Notes: generated by a model not told the origin, from the sequence alone. A stretch of 64,000 nucleotides of DNA from a bacterium MS4 (GCA_000752215.1 CCFG01000017.1:744001-808000); one strand, 5' to 3'. Positions 33,993 to 42,479 are shown, counted from the stretch's first letter. Numbers and translations are program-made.

Positions 33993-34021
33993 ATATTATT
34001 AGCAAACCATGACTTTGTCAA
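33993..34021 (-). promoter_or_regulatory. acpP promoter
   Basis: On the minus strand TTGACA, a 17-bp spacer and TAATAT form a strong sigma-A promoter, giving a leader of about 145 nt before acpP. I see no clear FapR-type operator. Confidence 0.75.
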
Positions 34022-34062
34022 TATTTTTTTAACCTTTTTTTTAGAAAGCAAGAGGAAAGAAA

Positions 34063-35421
34063 ATGGCCGAGAATCATTTCGCCGTGATTGGGCATCCAAT
34101 TGCGCACACCATGTCCCCCTTTATTCATGAAAGACTTTTCGCCCTGAGCGGGAAAGCCGGCCGCTATGGAGTCCTGGACATCGCGCCGGAGGAACTGCCC
34201 GGCCGGATGGAGCTGCTTCGTACCCTGAGCGGCTTCAACATCACCATTCCCCATAAGCAGTCGATTATTCCGCTGCTGGACGGGCTGAATGAAAAATCGG
34301 AATTTTTTCATTCGGTCAACACCGTAAAAAATACGGACGGCCGTCTGACCGGCTTCACCACGGACGGCACGGGCTTCTGCAAAGCGCTGAAAGCCGGCGG
34401 CGCGTTCCTGGGCGGCCGTACGGTCGTACTCGGCGCTGGCGGCGCGGGCAGGGTGCTGGCGTTTGAAGCGGCCCTTGCCGGCGGCAGCGTGACCGTGGCC
34501 GTGCGCCCGCACGGGCTGGCGGCGGCGGAAAAGCTCTGTGCGGATATCCGCGCAAAAACGGCGGGCGCGCAGGCGGATTTCTGCCTGCTGGAGGACATCG
34601 GCGGAAAAATCGATTTACTGGCCAACGCCACGCCGGTCGGCATGTTCCCCCGCACCGGGGAATGCCCGGTTCCGGAGGAAACCATCCGGAAAACCGCCTG
34701 TGTTTTCGACGCGGTATACAACCCGGACGAAACACTTTTGATCAGAACCGCACGCAAAAACGGCGTGCGGGCCGTCGGCGGGATGAGCATGCTGGTCTGG
34801 CAGGCGGCCGCCGCACACGAAATCTGGTACGGGGCGAGCTTTGCCGCCGGCGATATTCAGGCGCTCTGCGCCGACGCCGTGGCGGAAATGAAAAGGAAAT
34901 TCGGCAATATCGTTTTATGCGGCTATATGGGCAGCGGAAAGACCTGCGTGGGAAACCGCCTTGCCCGGATCACGGGCCGTACCTTTGTGGATATGGACCG
35001 CTATATTGAGCAGAAGGAGGGCGTGACGGTCGCGGAAATTTTCTCCTCGCGGGGAGAAGCCGCCTTCCGCGCGATGGAACGCGCTGCGGCAAAAGAACTG
35101 TCCATGAAAAGCGGCCTGATCATCGCCACGGGCGGCGGGGCGCTGATGGACCCCGAAAACACGGCCGCCCTGAAAGGAAACGGCGTGATCGTACTGCTGG
35201 ACGCTTCGGTCGAGGCCATCCGGCAGCGCCTTTCCGGTGACTCCACCCGCCCGCTGCTCAGCGGGCCCGGCCGGGAGGAAATCATGCGCCGCCTTTACAG
35301 CGAGCGGACGGACAGGTACCGTGCCGCGGCGGATTTCACGGTGGACGCGGACGGCGGGGTGGAAACGGTTGCGGAAAAAATCCGGGAGACAGTAAAAATC
35401 CCGCTCATTCCAAACGAATAA
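34063..35421 (+). CDS. aroEK: Fused shikimate dehydrogenase - shikimate kinase
   Basis: A 452-residue two-domain protein. Residues 1 to about 275 are AroE: GHPIAHTMSPFIHE, catalytic Lys65 in FNITIPHK, the NADP Rossmann loop GAGGAGRVLAFE near 124, NATPVGMFP, and GGMSMLVWQAA. Residues about 283-452 are AroK: P-loop GYMGSGKTCVG, DMDRYIE, the shikimate-binding ATGGGALM and the lid Arg region STRPLLSG. It reduces 3-dehydroshikimate and then phosphorylates shikimate. There is no stop or frame change between domains, so it is one enzyme; the operon 1.8 kb downstream contains the other aro steps but no aroE or aroK. AAGAGGAAAG precedes the ATG. Confidence 0.93.
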   Translation: MAENHFAVIGHPIAHTMSPFIHERLFALSGKAGRYGVLDIAPEELPGRMELLRTLSGFNITIPHKQSIIPLLDGLNEKSEFFHSVNTVKNTDGRLTGFTTDGTGFCKALKAGGAFLGGRTVVLGAGGAGRVLAFEAALAGGSVTVAVRPHGLAAAEKLCADIRAKTAGAQADFCLLEDIGGKIDLLANATPVGMFPRTGECPVPEETIRKTACVFDAVYNPDETLLIRTARKNGVRAVGGMSMLVWQAAAAHEIWYGASFAAGDIQALCADAVAEMKRKFGNIVLCGYMGSGKTCVGNRLARITGRTFVDMDRYIEQKEGVTVAEIFSSRGEAAFRAMERAAAKELSMKSGLIIATGGGALMDPENTAALKGNGVIVLLDASVEAIRQRLSGDSTRPLLSGPGREEIMRRLYSERTDRYRAAADFTVDADGGVETVAEKIRETVKIPLIPNE

Positions 35422-35426
35422 GCGGG
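35395..35426 (-). terminator. Terminator of the diguanylate cyclase gene, at the 3-prime end of aroE-aroK
   Basis: CCCGCT (35400-35405) and AGCGGG (35421-35426) form the stem. On the minus strand ATTTTTAC follows, so it works best for the leftward gene. It overlaps the last codons of the fusion gene. Confidence 0.5.
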
Positions 35427-35432
35427 ACCCTG

Positions 35433-36776
35433 TTATTTATCCTGAAGCGTCATGTCGGCGTAGGTACGGTAAGCGTCCTTCCCGCTGTTTTTCGCGGCGT
35501 ACATGGCCGCGTCGGCCTTCGCAAACAGCTCGTTGTAGTTTTTTCCGTCGTCCGGGTAAAACGCGACCCCTATGCTGCCGGAAACCCTGAGCTCCGCGTC
35601 GTCCTGAGGATGGGCGTTGCGGAAAATGGTCTGCAGCACATCGGCTTTCCGCCTGACATCCCTGCGGGAAATATCCATCAGGAACACCACAAACTCGTCC
35701 CCGCCGATCCTGCCGATAATATCGTCCTCGCGGAATTTCTTCTTGATTTTGGAAGCAATATCGACAATCACTTCGTCCCCTACCAGGTGACCCAGATTGT
35801 CGTTTACATTCTTAAAATTATCGATATCGATGGTAAACAGAGCGTGGCGGCTCCCCGGGGAGCTTTGGCCGATCGCCTTGTCAATCAGCGCGTTGGTGGT
35901 CATCCGGTTGTAAAGGCCGGTCAGCTGGTCGTGCTCCGCCTTCTCCTTTAAGCTGATCGTTTCCCGTTTCTGCCTGTCGATATCGGAAATAAAGGCGATC
36001 ATCCGGAGCGGCTCCTTCTGCTCGTCCCGGATCACCGTGCTGCGCACCCGGTACCACCGGTAATTGCCGTTGACATCCTTGAACCGGTACTCGGGGCTTC
36101 TGGGATTGCTCCCGTTTAAAAAATCGTAGATATCGTTGAGGATGCGCGACTTGTCGTCGTCGAAAATAATATCCGAATGGTAGAGCTGGTCCAGAAGGCC
36201 GTCCGCGTTCACCTCAATGCCGAATTTTTCTTTGAATGGGGGCGAGCAGTAAAGCTCCTGCGTCTTGAAATTATAGTCGCAGATCGGGTCGGCCGCCTGT
36301 TCCATGATGATACGGTAGCGTTCCTCGCTGGCGGCAAGCTCCCGCCTGGCTTTTTTGATGATTTCAAGCTGTTCCCTTTCCCGCTTGATGGAATGCCTTC
36401 TCTTGGTAATATCCTCCAATACGCCGCAAAAATACTCAGAACCATCCCCCGCCGTCATAAGACGCAAACAGCAGATGGTCCAGATATAGTCCCCGTCTTT
36501 CCGAACCAGTTTCAGTTCCAGCTCGGCAAGGCCGCGTTTTTTTAAGCTTTCGGCAAGTCTACCCCAGTTGATCCGCTGGTCGCTGCTCAGCAGCCGGTTC
36601 GGCACCGGCCCGTTCAGCGCGGTGATTTCCCCTTCATTGTACCCAAACATCCTGTAAAAGGAAGCGCTTGCGTAGATAATCGTCAGGACACCATCGTTCT
36701 TACAGCAGAAAACACCGCCGCCGAGGTAATTGGCTATGTTTTCTATACCGAGCGTACTCATTGCCGTTTGGGGCAT
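35433..36776 (-). CDS. PAS-PAS-GGDEF diguanylate cyclase
   Basis: A 447-residue soluble protein. A first PAS domain (about residues 10-125) is followed by a coiled linker (SIKREREQLEIIKKARREL), a second PAS domain with a PAC tail (YRFKDVNGNYRWYRVRSTVI), and a GGDEF domain (about 285-445). The GGDEF motif is intact (GRIGGDEFVVFL) and the inhibitory I-site RxxD (REDD) lies five residues before it, so it should make c-di-GMP and be feedback-inhibited. No membrane helix is seen. I prefer the ATG at 36776 (AGAAAGAAG upstream) over the GTG at 36803, which has no SD. What the PAS domains sense is unknown. Confidence 0.88.
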   Translation of the reverse strand: MPQTAMSTLGIENIANYLGGGVFCCKNDGVLTIIYASASFYRMFGYNEGEITALNGPVPNRLLSSDQRINWGRLAESLKKRGLAELELKLVRKDGDYIWTICCLRLMTAGDGSEYFCGVLEDITKRRHSIKREREQLEIIKKARRELAASEERYRIIMEQAADPICDYNFKTQELYCSPPFKEKFGIEVNADGLLDQLYHSDIIFDDDKSRILNDIYDFLNGSNPRSPEYRFKDVNGNYRWYRVRSTVIRDEQKEPLRMIAFISDIDRQKRETISLKEKAEHDQLTGLYNRMTTNALIDKAIGQSSPGSRHALFTIDIDNFKNVNDNLGHLVGDEVIVDIASKIKKKFREDDIIGRIGGDEFVVFLMDISRRDVRRKADVLQTIFRNAHPQDDAELRVSGSIGVAFYPDDGKNYNELFAKADAAMYAAKNSGKDAYRTYADMTLQDK

Positions 36777-36833
36777 CGGCGTCACTTCTTTCTGTAAAGA
36801 CACTTGCTGATTCTCAGGTTGATATACTTATTG

Positions 36834-36862
36834 ATTATAGCAAATCAGTATAGAACAATCAA
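36834..36862 (-). promoter_or_regulatory. Promoter of the diguanylate cyclase gene
   Basis: On the minus strand TTGATT, a 17-bp spacer and TGC-TATAAT (extended -10) form a strong sigma-A promoter, divergent from the aro operon promoter 62 bp away. Confidence 0.75.
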
Positions 36863-36923
36863 GAAATTTCGGATGGATTTTCACGCTCTTTCTTCTTTAC
36901 GCCCAAATCCCCGCAATTTCATC

Positions 36924-36952
36924 TTGACACCGGCGGCATTCTGTATTATGAT
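36924..36952 (+). promoter_or_regulatory. Promoter of the aro operon leader
   Basis: TTGACA (36924-36929), a 17-bp spacer and TATGAT (36947-36952) form a near-consensus sigma-A promoter. It is about 255 bp before aroF and directs transcription of the leader peptide and attenuator. Confidence 0.8.
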
Positions 36953-36981
36953 ACGGAATAAGGTGAACGCAAAGGAGTTAC

Positions 36982-37104
36982 ATGATGAATTTGTCCGCAT
37001 ACACAACACGATTTACAGGTTTCGGTTATCCCCGCTATTTTATGGCGTGGGATTTTTGTGCATGCAGCAAAGTCAACTGTAAGCTTTTGTGTAAAAGGAT
37101 ATAG
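36982..37104 (+). CDS. Aromatic-rich leader peptide of the aro operon
   Basis: A 40-codon frame with a perfect AAAGGAG 4 nt before the first ATG. The first part is MMNLSAYTTRFTGFGYPRYF and then MAWDFCACSKVNCKLLCKRI. Tyr7, Phe11, Phe14, Tyr16, Tyr19, Phe20, Trp23 and Phe25 make eight aromatic residues in nineteen, far above chance. It is followed by an intrinsic terminator and then aroF. This is the layout of ribosome-mediated attenuation: stalling at Phe/Tyr/Trp codons when charged tRNA is scarce would let transcription pass. The four Cys at the C-terminal end are unusual for such a peptide. The frame and SD are seen; the mechanism is inferred. It overlaps no other credible gene. Confidence 0.65.
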   Translation: MMNLSAYTTRFTGFGYPRYFMAWDFCACSKVNCKLLCKRI

Positions 37105-37141
37105 CCGTATTTTATTGACTGTTAACGGGCTGATATTTTTG

Positions 37142-37172
37142 ACGGAGCTGACAGCAGCTCCGTTATTTTTTT
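37142..37172 (+). terminator. Attenuator terminator upstream of aroF
   Basis: ACGGAGCTG (37142-37150) pairs perfectly with CAGCTCCGT (37155-37163), and TATTTTTTT follows. It lies 38 bp before aroF and inside the transcribed leader. A GCCGT stretch at 37104-37108, overlapping the leader peptide stop codon, could pair with the 5-prime arm ACGG and act as an antiterminator strand; AGTCAA (37071-37076) and TTGACT (37115-37120) are another possible pair. Confidence 0.85.
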
Positions 37173-37209
37173 ACTCATTTTTACCGGCCCACATCAAAGG
37201 AGGAACATT

Positions 37210-38265
37210 ATGATTATCGTATTAAAACCCGAATGTACCCCGCAGCAGCTTTCAGAATTCACGGATTCGCTCACCAGGGAATACAGCGTGAAGGTCAACA
37301 CCTGGGTGGGAACGCAGAGCACCGTGCTTGGGCTGATCGGCGACACTTCCGCCATCGACATCGACTTCATTGCCGCGCAGGATTTCGTGGAAAGCGTAAA
37401 ACGGGTACAGGAGCCGTATAAAAAAGCAAACCGCAAGTTTCATCCGGACAACACGGTGATTACCCTGCCGACCGGCCAGACCATCGGCGACGGCGGGCTC
37501 GCGCTGATTGCCGGGCCGTGCTCGGTGGAAAACGAGGCCCAGATCTGCGGCGTGGCCGAACGGGTGAAAAAGGCGGGGGCGCAGTTCCTGCGCGGCGGCG
37601 CCTTCAAGCCCAGAACCTCCCCTTACGCCTTCCAGGGGCTGCGGGCCGAGGGACTGGAGCTTCTCAGGGAAGCGAAAAAGAAAACCGGCCTGCCGATCGT
37701 TACGGAGCTCATGAGCATTGGCCAGATCGACCTGTTTCTGAAGGAGAATGTGGATATCATCCAGGTCGGCGCGAGAAACATGCAGAATTTCGAGCTGCTG
37801 AAGGAGCTTGGAAAAATCAGAAGGCCCATCCTGCTCAAGCGCGGGCTTTCCAGCACGATCGAGGAGCTTCTGATGAGCGCCGAATACATTATGGCCGGCG
37901 GCAACGACAACGTGATCCTGTGCGAGCGCGGAATCCGGACCTACGAGACCTACACGCGCAACACCCTCGACATTTCCGCCATTCCGATTCTGAAAAAGCT
38001 CTCCCATCTGCCGGTGGTGGTCGACCCGAGCCACGCCTCCGGCATTGCCTGGCTGGTGGAGCCGCTGGCGCTCGCCGCGGTCGCGGCTGGGGCGGACGGA
38101 CTGATTATCGAGGTCCACAACAACCCCGCCAAGGCCCTGTCCGACGGCGCGCAGTCCCTGACGCCCGACCAGTTTGACAAGGTGGCGGCGCATGTGAAGG
38201 TCGCCGCGAAAGCTTTTGGAAGAAAAGTGGATTCCCCCGCCGATTTTTGCTATAATAAAGCTTAA
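37210..38265 (+). CDS. aroF: 3-deoxy-7-phosphoheptulonate (DAHP) synthase, type I-beta
   Basis: A 351-residue enzyme that joins phosphoenolpyruvate and erythrose-4-phosphate, the entry step to aromatic amino acids. The N-terminal ferredoxin-like regulatory domain (residues 1-70, MIIVLKPECTPQQLSEF) is the class found in Thermotoga and Bacillus-type enzymes. The TIM barrel shows AGPCSVENEAQ near 101, FLRGGAFKPRTSPYAFQG near 127, QVGARNMQNF near 189, LLKRGLSSTIEE near 214, and VDPSHASG near 275. The ATG has AAAGGAGG upstream. It is the first structural gene after the attenuator. Confidence 0.95.
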   Translation: MIIVLKPECTPQQLSEFTDSLTREYSVKVNTWVGTQSTVLGLIGDTSAIDIDFIAAQDFVESVKRVQEPYKKANRKFHPDNTVITLPTGQTIGDGGLALIAGPCSVENEAQICGVAERVKKAGAQFLRGGAFKPRTSPYAFQGLRAEGLELLREAKKKTGLPIVTELMSIGQIDLFLKENVDIIQVGARNMQNFELLKELGKIRRPILLKRGLSSTIEELLMSAEYIMAGGNDNVILCERGIRTYETYTRNTLDISAIPILKKLSHLPVVVDPSHASGIAWLVEPLALAAVAAGADGLIIEVHNNPAKALSDGAQSLTPDQFDKVAAHVKVAAKAFGRKVDSPADFCYNKA

Positions 38266-38292
38266 AAATACTGCGTACGGAGGGAAGCCTGT

Positions 38293-39129
38293 ATGAACAA
38301 GAAAATCGTGATCGTCGGCCTGGGCCTGATCGGCGGCTCGCTTGCGAAAGCCTTTCAGAAATACAGCGAATGCACCGTCGCCGGAATCGACCGGGACCCC
38401 GAAGTCCTGAAAGCCGCGCTGGGCTGCGGCGCGATCGACAAGGTCGGGGACGACGGGGACATCCGCGGCGCCGACCTGCTCTACCTTTGCCTGTACCCGC
38501 AGGCCGATATCGACTTTATCGCTTCGCACGCCCATCTGATTCCCGCGTCGTGCCTTGTCACCGACACCTGCGGCATCAAGTCGGAAATCTGCAGGCACCT
38601 CCCGCTTCTGGCGGAGAAGCACGGCTTTCCCTTCGTGGGGGGGCACCCCATGGCGGGCAAGGAACAGAGCGGCTTTGCGGCAAGCGACGCCGACCTTTTT
38701 CTGGACGCCAGCTATCTTATCGTTCCGTGCGGCGCGGCGCAGTCCGCTGTTGACATGCTCAAGGCGGTCGCCGTGGAGCTTCATTTCGGCGGCACGGTGG
38801 TCACCACGCCGGAGCACCACGACCAGATGATCGCGTTTACCAGCCAGCTTCCCCATGTGCTTGCCTGCGCCTATGTCATGAGCCCGCGGTGCCCGGAGCA
38901 CAACGGCTTTTCTGCCGGAAGCTACCGGGATGTTTCCCGTGTCGCGAATATCAACGAGCAGCTTTGGGCGGAGCTTTTCATCGACAACCGGAAGGCGCTT
39001 TCCGAGGAACTGGATACGCTCATCACGAATATCACCGATATCAAAGAGGCGGTCGCGAAAGGCGACGTCGAAGCCCTGCGCGCGCTTTTGCGCAAGGGCA
39101 GACTGATCAAGGAAAGGCTTGGTGAATAA
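38293..39129 (+). CDS. tyrA: Prephenate dehydrogenase
   Basis: A 278-residue NAD(P)-dependent enzyme of tyrosine synthesis: Rossmann motif IVGLGLIGGSLAKAF at residues 6-20, the catalytic His in VGGHPMAGKEQSGFAAS near 115-131, and HDQMIAFTSQLPHVLA near 177. There is no C-terminal ACT domain and no chorismate mutase domain. The stop codon overlaps the aroB ATG (TAATG). GGAGGGAAG stands before the ATG. Confidence 0.93.
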   Translation: MNKKIVIVGLGLIGGSLAKAFQKYSECTVAGIDRDPEVLKAALGCGAIDKVGDDGDIRGADLLYLCLYPQADIDFIASHAHLIPASCLVTDTCGIKSEICRHLPLLAEKHGFPFVGGHPMAGKEQSGFAASDADLFLDASYLIVPCGAAQSAVDMLKAVAVELHFGGTVVTTPEHHDQMIAFTSQLPHVLACAYVMSPRCPEHNGFSAGSYRDVSRVANINEQLWAELFIDNRKALSEELDTLITNITDIKEAVAKGDVEALRALLRKGRLIKERLGE

Positions 39130-40181
39130 TGGAACTGACGGTTCACACGTCCGGCGCCTACCGGATCATCATTGAGCGCGGCTGTATGGACGCGGCCGGC
39201 GCACGCGCCGGGGAGCTTTTCAATGCCGGCGCCAGAACGGTCGTCATCGGCGACAGCAACGTGCTCCCGCTGTACGGAAAGCGCGTGCTGGATTCTCTGG
39301 AAGCCGCGGGCTTTTCCGCTTCCCTGTTCTCTTTTCCGGCGGGCGAGGAGAGCAAGCGTCTTTCCTCCATTGAAGCCATGTACGCCGAGTGCGCGGCCCG
39401 GGGCCTTACCCGCAGCGACTTTATTGTCGCTCTCGGCGGCGGGGTAACGGGCGATATGGCGGGGTTCGCCGCGGCGACCTTTCTGCGCGGAATCCCGTTC
39501 ATCCAGATACCGACCACCCTTTTGGCGCAGATCGATTCCTCCGTCGGCGGAAAAACCGGCGTGGACCTGCCGCAGGGAAAAAATCTGGTTGGAGCGTTCC
39601 ACCAGCCCAGGCTGGTGCTGATTGACCCGGACACACTCTCCACGCTTCCCCCGCGGTACTTTTCCGACGGAATGGCGGAGGCGATCAAATACGGCTGCAT
39701 CAAAAGCCGGGTCCTGTTCGATATGATTGTCAGAGAAGAGATTTCTCAGAAGATAGAAGAACTGATTTTCCACTGTGTGGATATTAAGCGCGAGGTGGTC
39801 GAGCGGGACGAATTCGACACCGGCGAGCGCATGCTCCTGAACTTCGGCCACACCTTCGGCCACGCGCTGGAAAAGCTGTACGGCTTCAAGAAGCTTTCTC
39901 ACGGGGAAGCGGTCGGGATCGGCATGGTGATGATGGCAAAATGCGGCGAAAACGCGGGGATTACAAAGGCCGGAACGACCGATGAAATCATCGCCGCTCT
40001 GAAAAAATACAACCTGCCGGTAAAGGACGAAATGCCCGTAAACCGGATTTTGGAAGCTACCGCGCTGGATAAAAAGAGCAGCGGCGGCATGATCAGCCTG
40101 ATTATGCTCAGGGAAATCGGCGAAAGCTTTGTGGACCGCGTTTCCCGCGGCAGTCTTGCCGAGCTGACCGGGGTGCTGTGA
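39129..40181 (+). CDS. aroB: 3-dehydroquinate synthase
   Basis: A 350-residue enzyme that closes DAHP to 3-dehydroquinate with NAD+ and a metal ion. The cofactor and substrate loops are seen: GGGVTGDMAGFAAATFLRGIPFIQIPTTLLAQIDSSVGGKTGVD from about residue 104, EAIKYGCIK near 183, and the metal His in LLNFGHTFGHALEK near 238. It overlaps tyrA and aroA by 1-3 bp, so the genes are chained. Confidence 0.95.
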   Translation: MELTVHTSGAYRIIIERGCMDAAGARAGELFNAGARTVVIGDSNVLPLYGKRVLDSLEAAGFSASLFSFPAGEESKRLSSIEAMYAECAARGLTRSDFIVALGGGVTGDMAGFAAATFLRGIPFIQIPTTLLAQIDSSVGGKTGVDLPQGKNLVGAFHQPRLVLIDPDTLSTLPPRYFSDGMAEAIKYGCIKSRVLFDMIVREEISQKIEELIFHCVDIKREVVERDEFDTGERMLLNFGHTFGHALEKLYGFKKLSHGEAVGIGMVMMAKCGENAGITKAGTTDEIIAALKKYNLPVKDEMPVNRILEATALDKKSSGGMISLIMLREIGESFVDRVSRGSLAELTGVL

Positions 40182-41401
40182 TGGCAAATGTAACGATCTC
40201 CCCCTCCGTCCTGAGCGGAAGCATCCTCGTGCCCCCCTCCAAAAGCGCGGCGCACCGCGCGGCGATCTGCTCCGCGCTGGCGGGTGGAGCCCCTCTTTTT
40301 GACGGGGAAGCGATCAGCAACGACATTACGGCGACCTGCCGCGCTATGCGGGCGATCTGCGGCGGCGGGGACCCCGTGCGGATCGACTGCGGGGAATCCG
40401 GATCCACCCTGCGCTTTCTGATTCCCGTCGCGGCGGCGCTGGGGCTGAATGCGGAATTTACCGGCAGCGGGCGTCTGCCGGATCGGCCCATCGGCGTATA
40501 TCTGGACTGCCTGCCGCAGCACGGCGTTTCGTGCAAGACGCAGGGCGGACTTCCGCTTTCCGTCAGCGGGCGGATGACCCCGGGCCGGTTCGTGCTGCCG
40601 GGAAACGTCAGCTCCCAGTTCATTACGGGCCTTCTGCTCGCGCTTCCGCTTCTGGACGGCGACAGCGAGCTGATACTCTCCTCTCCGCTGGAAAGCGCGG
40701 GATACGTGGATATGACGGTCGAAATCATGCGCGAATACGGCGTAACGGCGGAGCCCACCGAAAACGGCTGGAACATTGCGGGACGCCAGAAATACCGCCC
40801 GTGCGAATACCGGGTGGAGCGGGACTGGTCGCAGGCGGCGTTCTTTCTCGCCGCGGGCGCTTTGGGCGGCAGCCTCCGTCTGGAGGGCCTGAACCGGGAT
40901 TCCTGTCAGGGCGACCGCGCGGCGGAGCGGCTCTTCCGGGAATTCGGCGCAAAGGCGGAGTGGCACGGTTCCGTTTTGTCCGTCTCGCCAAACGAGCTGA
41001 AGGGCATGGAAATCGACGCGTCCCAGATTCCCGACCTTGTGCCGGTTCTGGCGGCGACCGCCGCGCTCTGCCGCGGACGCACGCGGATTTACAACGCGCA
41101 GCGGCTGAGAATCAAGGAGAGCGACCGCCTTTTCGCCATGGCCGACGGGCTGACCAAGCTGGGCGGAAGGGTCGCGGAAACGGACGACGGGCTGATTATC
41201 GACGGCGTTCCGACGCTGCACGGCGGCAAAGCGGAGGGCTTTAACGACCACCGCATTGTGATGGCCCTTTCCGTTGCCGCGCTGAAAGCCGACGGCAGCG
41301 TCACAGTCACCGACGCGCAGAGCGTCCAGAAGAGCTATCCGGCCTTTTTTGAAGATTACAATCGGTTGGGAGGAAAAGCGAATGTCTTCCACATGGGGTG
41401 A
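40181..41401 (+). CDS. aroA: 3-phosphoshikimate 1-carboxyvinyltransferase (EPSP synthase)
   Basis: A 406-residue enzyme that adds phosphoenolpyruvate to shikimate-3-phosphate. The substrate Lys/Ser is in VPPSKSAAHRAA near residue 19, GESGSTLRFLIPVAAAL near 70, SQFITGLLLALPLL near 145, and RIKESDRLFAM near 308. The motif at the PEP site lacks the Gly-Asn-Ala-Gly-Thr of class I enzymes and has GESGST instead, so it is of the divergent class II-like type seen in Firmicutes. The start codon overlaps the aroB stop (TGATG). Slightly shorter than usual (about 430). Confidence 0.93.
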   Translation: MANVTISPSVLSGSILVPPSKSAAHRAAICSALAGGAPLFDGEAISNDITATCRAMRAICGGGDPVRIDCGESGSTLRFLIPVAAALGLNAEFTGSGRLPDRPIGVYLDCLPQHGVSCKTQGGLPLSVSGRMTPGRFVLPGNVSSQFITGLLLALPLLDGDSELILSSPLESAGYVDMTVEIMREYGVTAEPTENGWNIAGRQKYRPCEYRVERDWSQAAFFLAAGALGGSLRLEGLNRDSCQGDRAAERLFREFGAKAEWHGSVLSVSPNELKGMEIDASQIPDLVPVLAATAALCRGRTRIYNAQRLRIKESDRLFAMADGLTKLGGRVAETDDGLIIDGVPTLHGGKAEGFNDHRIVMALSVAALKADGSVTVTDAQSVQKSYPAFFEDYNRLGGKANVFHMG

Positions 41402-42479
41402 AACGGTAAAAATATCCATCTTCGGCGAAAGCCACGGAAAGGCGATCGGGGTGGTGCTGGACGGCCTGCCCGCCGGGGAAAAAATCGACCTCGACTCCGT
41501 AGCGCTGCAGATGAGCCGCCGCGCACCGGGCAGGGATTCCACGAGCACGCCGCGAAAGGAAAGCGACCTGCCGCAGATCGTCAGCGGGATGCTCAACGAC
41601 ACAACGACCGGCGCGCCGCTGTGCGCGCTGATTGAAAATACGAACACCCGGTCCGGGGACTACGACAACCTGAAGCTTGTCCCCCGTCCGGGACACGCGG
41701 ACTTCCCCGCGCACCTGCGTTACGGCGGATACAACGACGTGCGCGGCGGCGGGCATTTTTCCGGTCGGCTGACGGCCCCCCTCGTCTTTGCGGGCGCGGT
41801 GTGCCGCCAGATTTTGCAGCGCCGGGGCATTCTGATCGGCGCGCATGTTTTCTCGGTAAAGGACGTGACGGACGACCCGTTTGACCCTGTATATATTCCG
41901 GAGAATTTACTGGCTTCCTTATCCTCAGTTTATTTTCCCGTTATCAATGAAAATGCAAAACAGAAGATGAGGGATACCATCGAGGCCGCCCGGCTTGCCC
42001 AAAACAGCGTGGGCGGCGTGGTCGAATGCGCGGTGACCGGTCTTTCGGCGGGCGTCGGCGGCCCCCTGTTCGGGGGAATCGAGCCGGTGTTTTCCTCCAT
42101 CCTGTTCGGCATTCCGGCGGTCAAGGGCGTGGAGTTCGGCGCGGGCTTCGGCGCTTCGGCGCTTTTCGGCAGCGAAAACAACGACCCCTATTTCTGCGAC
42201 GGCGGCACGGTGAAAACAAAAACCAACCACGCGGGCGGAATCCTGGGCGGGATTTCCACCGGGATGCCGGTTCTTTTCCGCGCGGCGTTCAAGCCGACAC
42301 CCTCGATTTCGCTGGAACAGGACAGCGTGGACCTGACCGCAAAAGAGAACACAAAGCTCAGCGTACACGGGCGGCACGACCCCTGCATTGTTCCGCGCGC
42401 GGTCCCCGTGGTGGAAGCCGCGGCGGCAGTTGCGCTGATGAACCTGATCAATCTGCATACCGGAGGAATGAAAGCATGA
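41382..42479 (+). CDS. aroC: Chorismate synthase
   Basis: A 365-residue FMN-dependent enzyme that forms chorismate. Signatures: IFGESHGKAIGVVLDGLPAG near residue 12, RRAPGRDSTSTPRKESD near 46, RPGHADFPAHLRYGGYNDVRGGGHFSGRLTA near 104 (split here), and HDPCIVPRAVPVVEAAAA near the end. The ATG at 41382 has GGGAGG 8 nt upstream; an in-frame ATG at 41349 has none. It overlaps the aroA end by 20 bp, and its stop codon overlaps the pheA start (ATGA). Confidence 0.95.
   Translation: MSSTWGETVKISIFGESHGKAIGVVLDGLPAGEKIDLDSVALQMSRRAPGRDSTSTPRKESDLPQIVSGMLNDTTTGAPLCALIENTNTRSGDYDNLKLVPRPGHADFPAHLRYGGYNDVRGGGHFSGRLTAPLVFAGAVCRQILQRRGILIGAHVFSVKDVTDDPFDPVYIPENLLASLSSVYFPVINENAKQKMRDTIEAARLAQNSVGGVVECAVTGLSAGVGGPLFGGIEPVFSSILFGIPAVKGVEFGAGFGASALFGSENNDPYFCDGGTVKTKTNHAGGILGGISTGMPVLFRAAFKPTPSISLEQDSVDLTAKENTKLSVHGRHDPCIVPRAVPVVEAAAAVALMNLINLHTGGMKA

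Noticed and set aside
36804-37082. A 92-codon frame on the plus strand overlapping the aro leader
   Set aside because: No SD, it starts in the promoter of the diguanylate cyclase gene, and it runs in another frame than the better supported leader peptide.
36944-37172. A T-box in the aro leader
   Set aside because: The TGGNACCGCG core is missing; the leader peptide with terminator explains the region better.
42026-42475. An N-terminal extension of pheA back into aroC
   Set aside because: It is the out-of-frame shadow of aroC; the ATG at 42476 has a good SD and begins exactly at the chorismate mutase domain.
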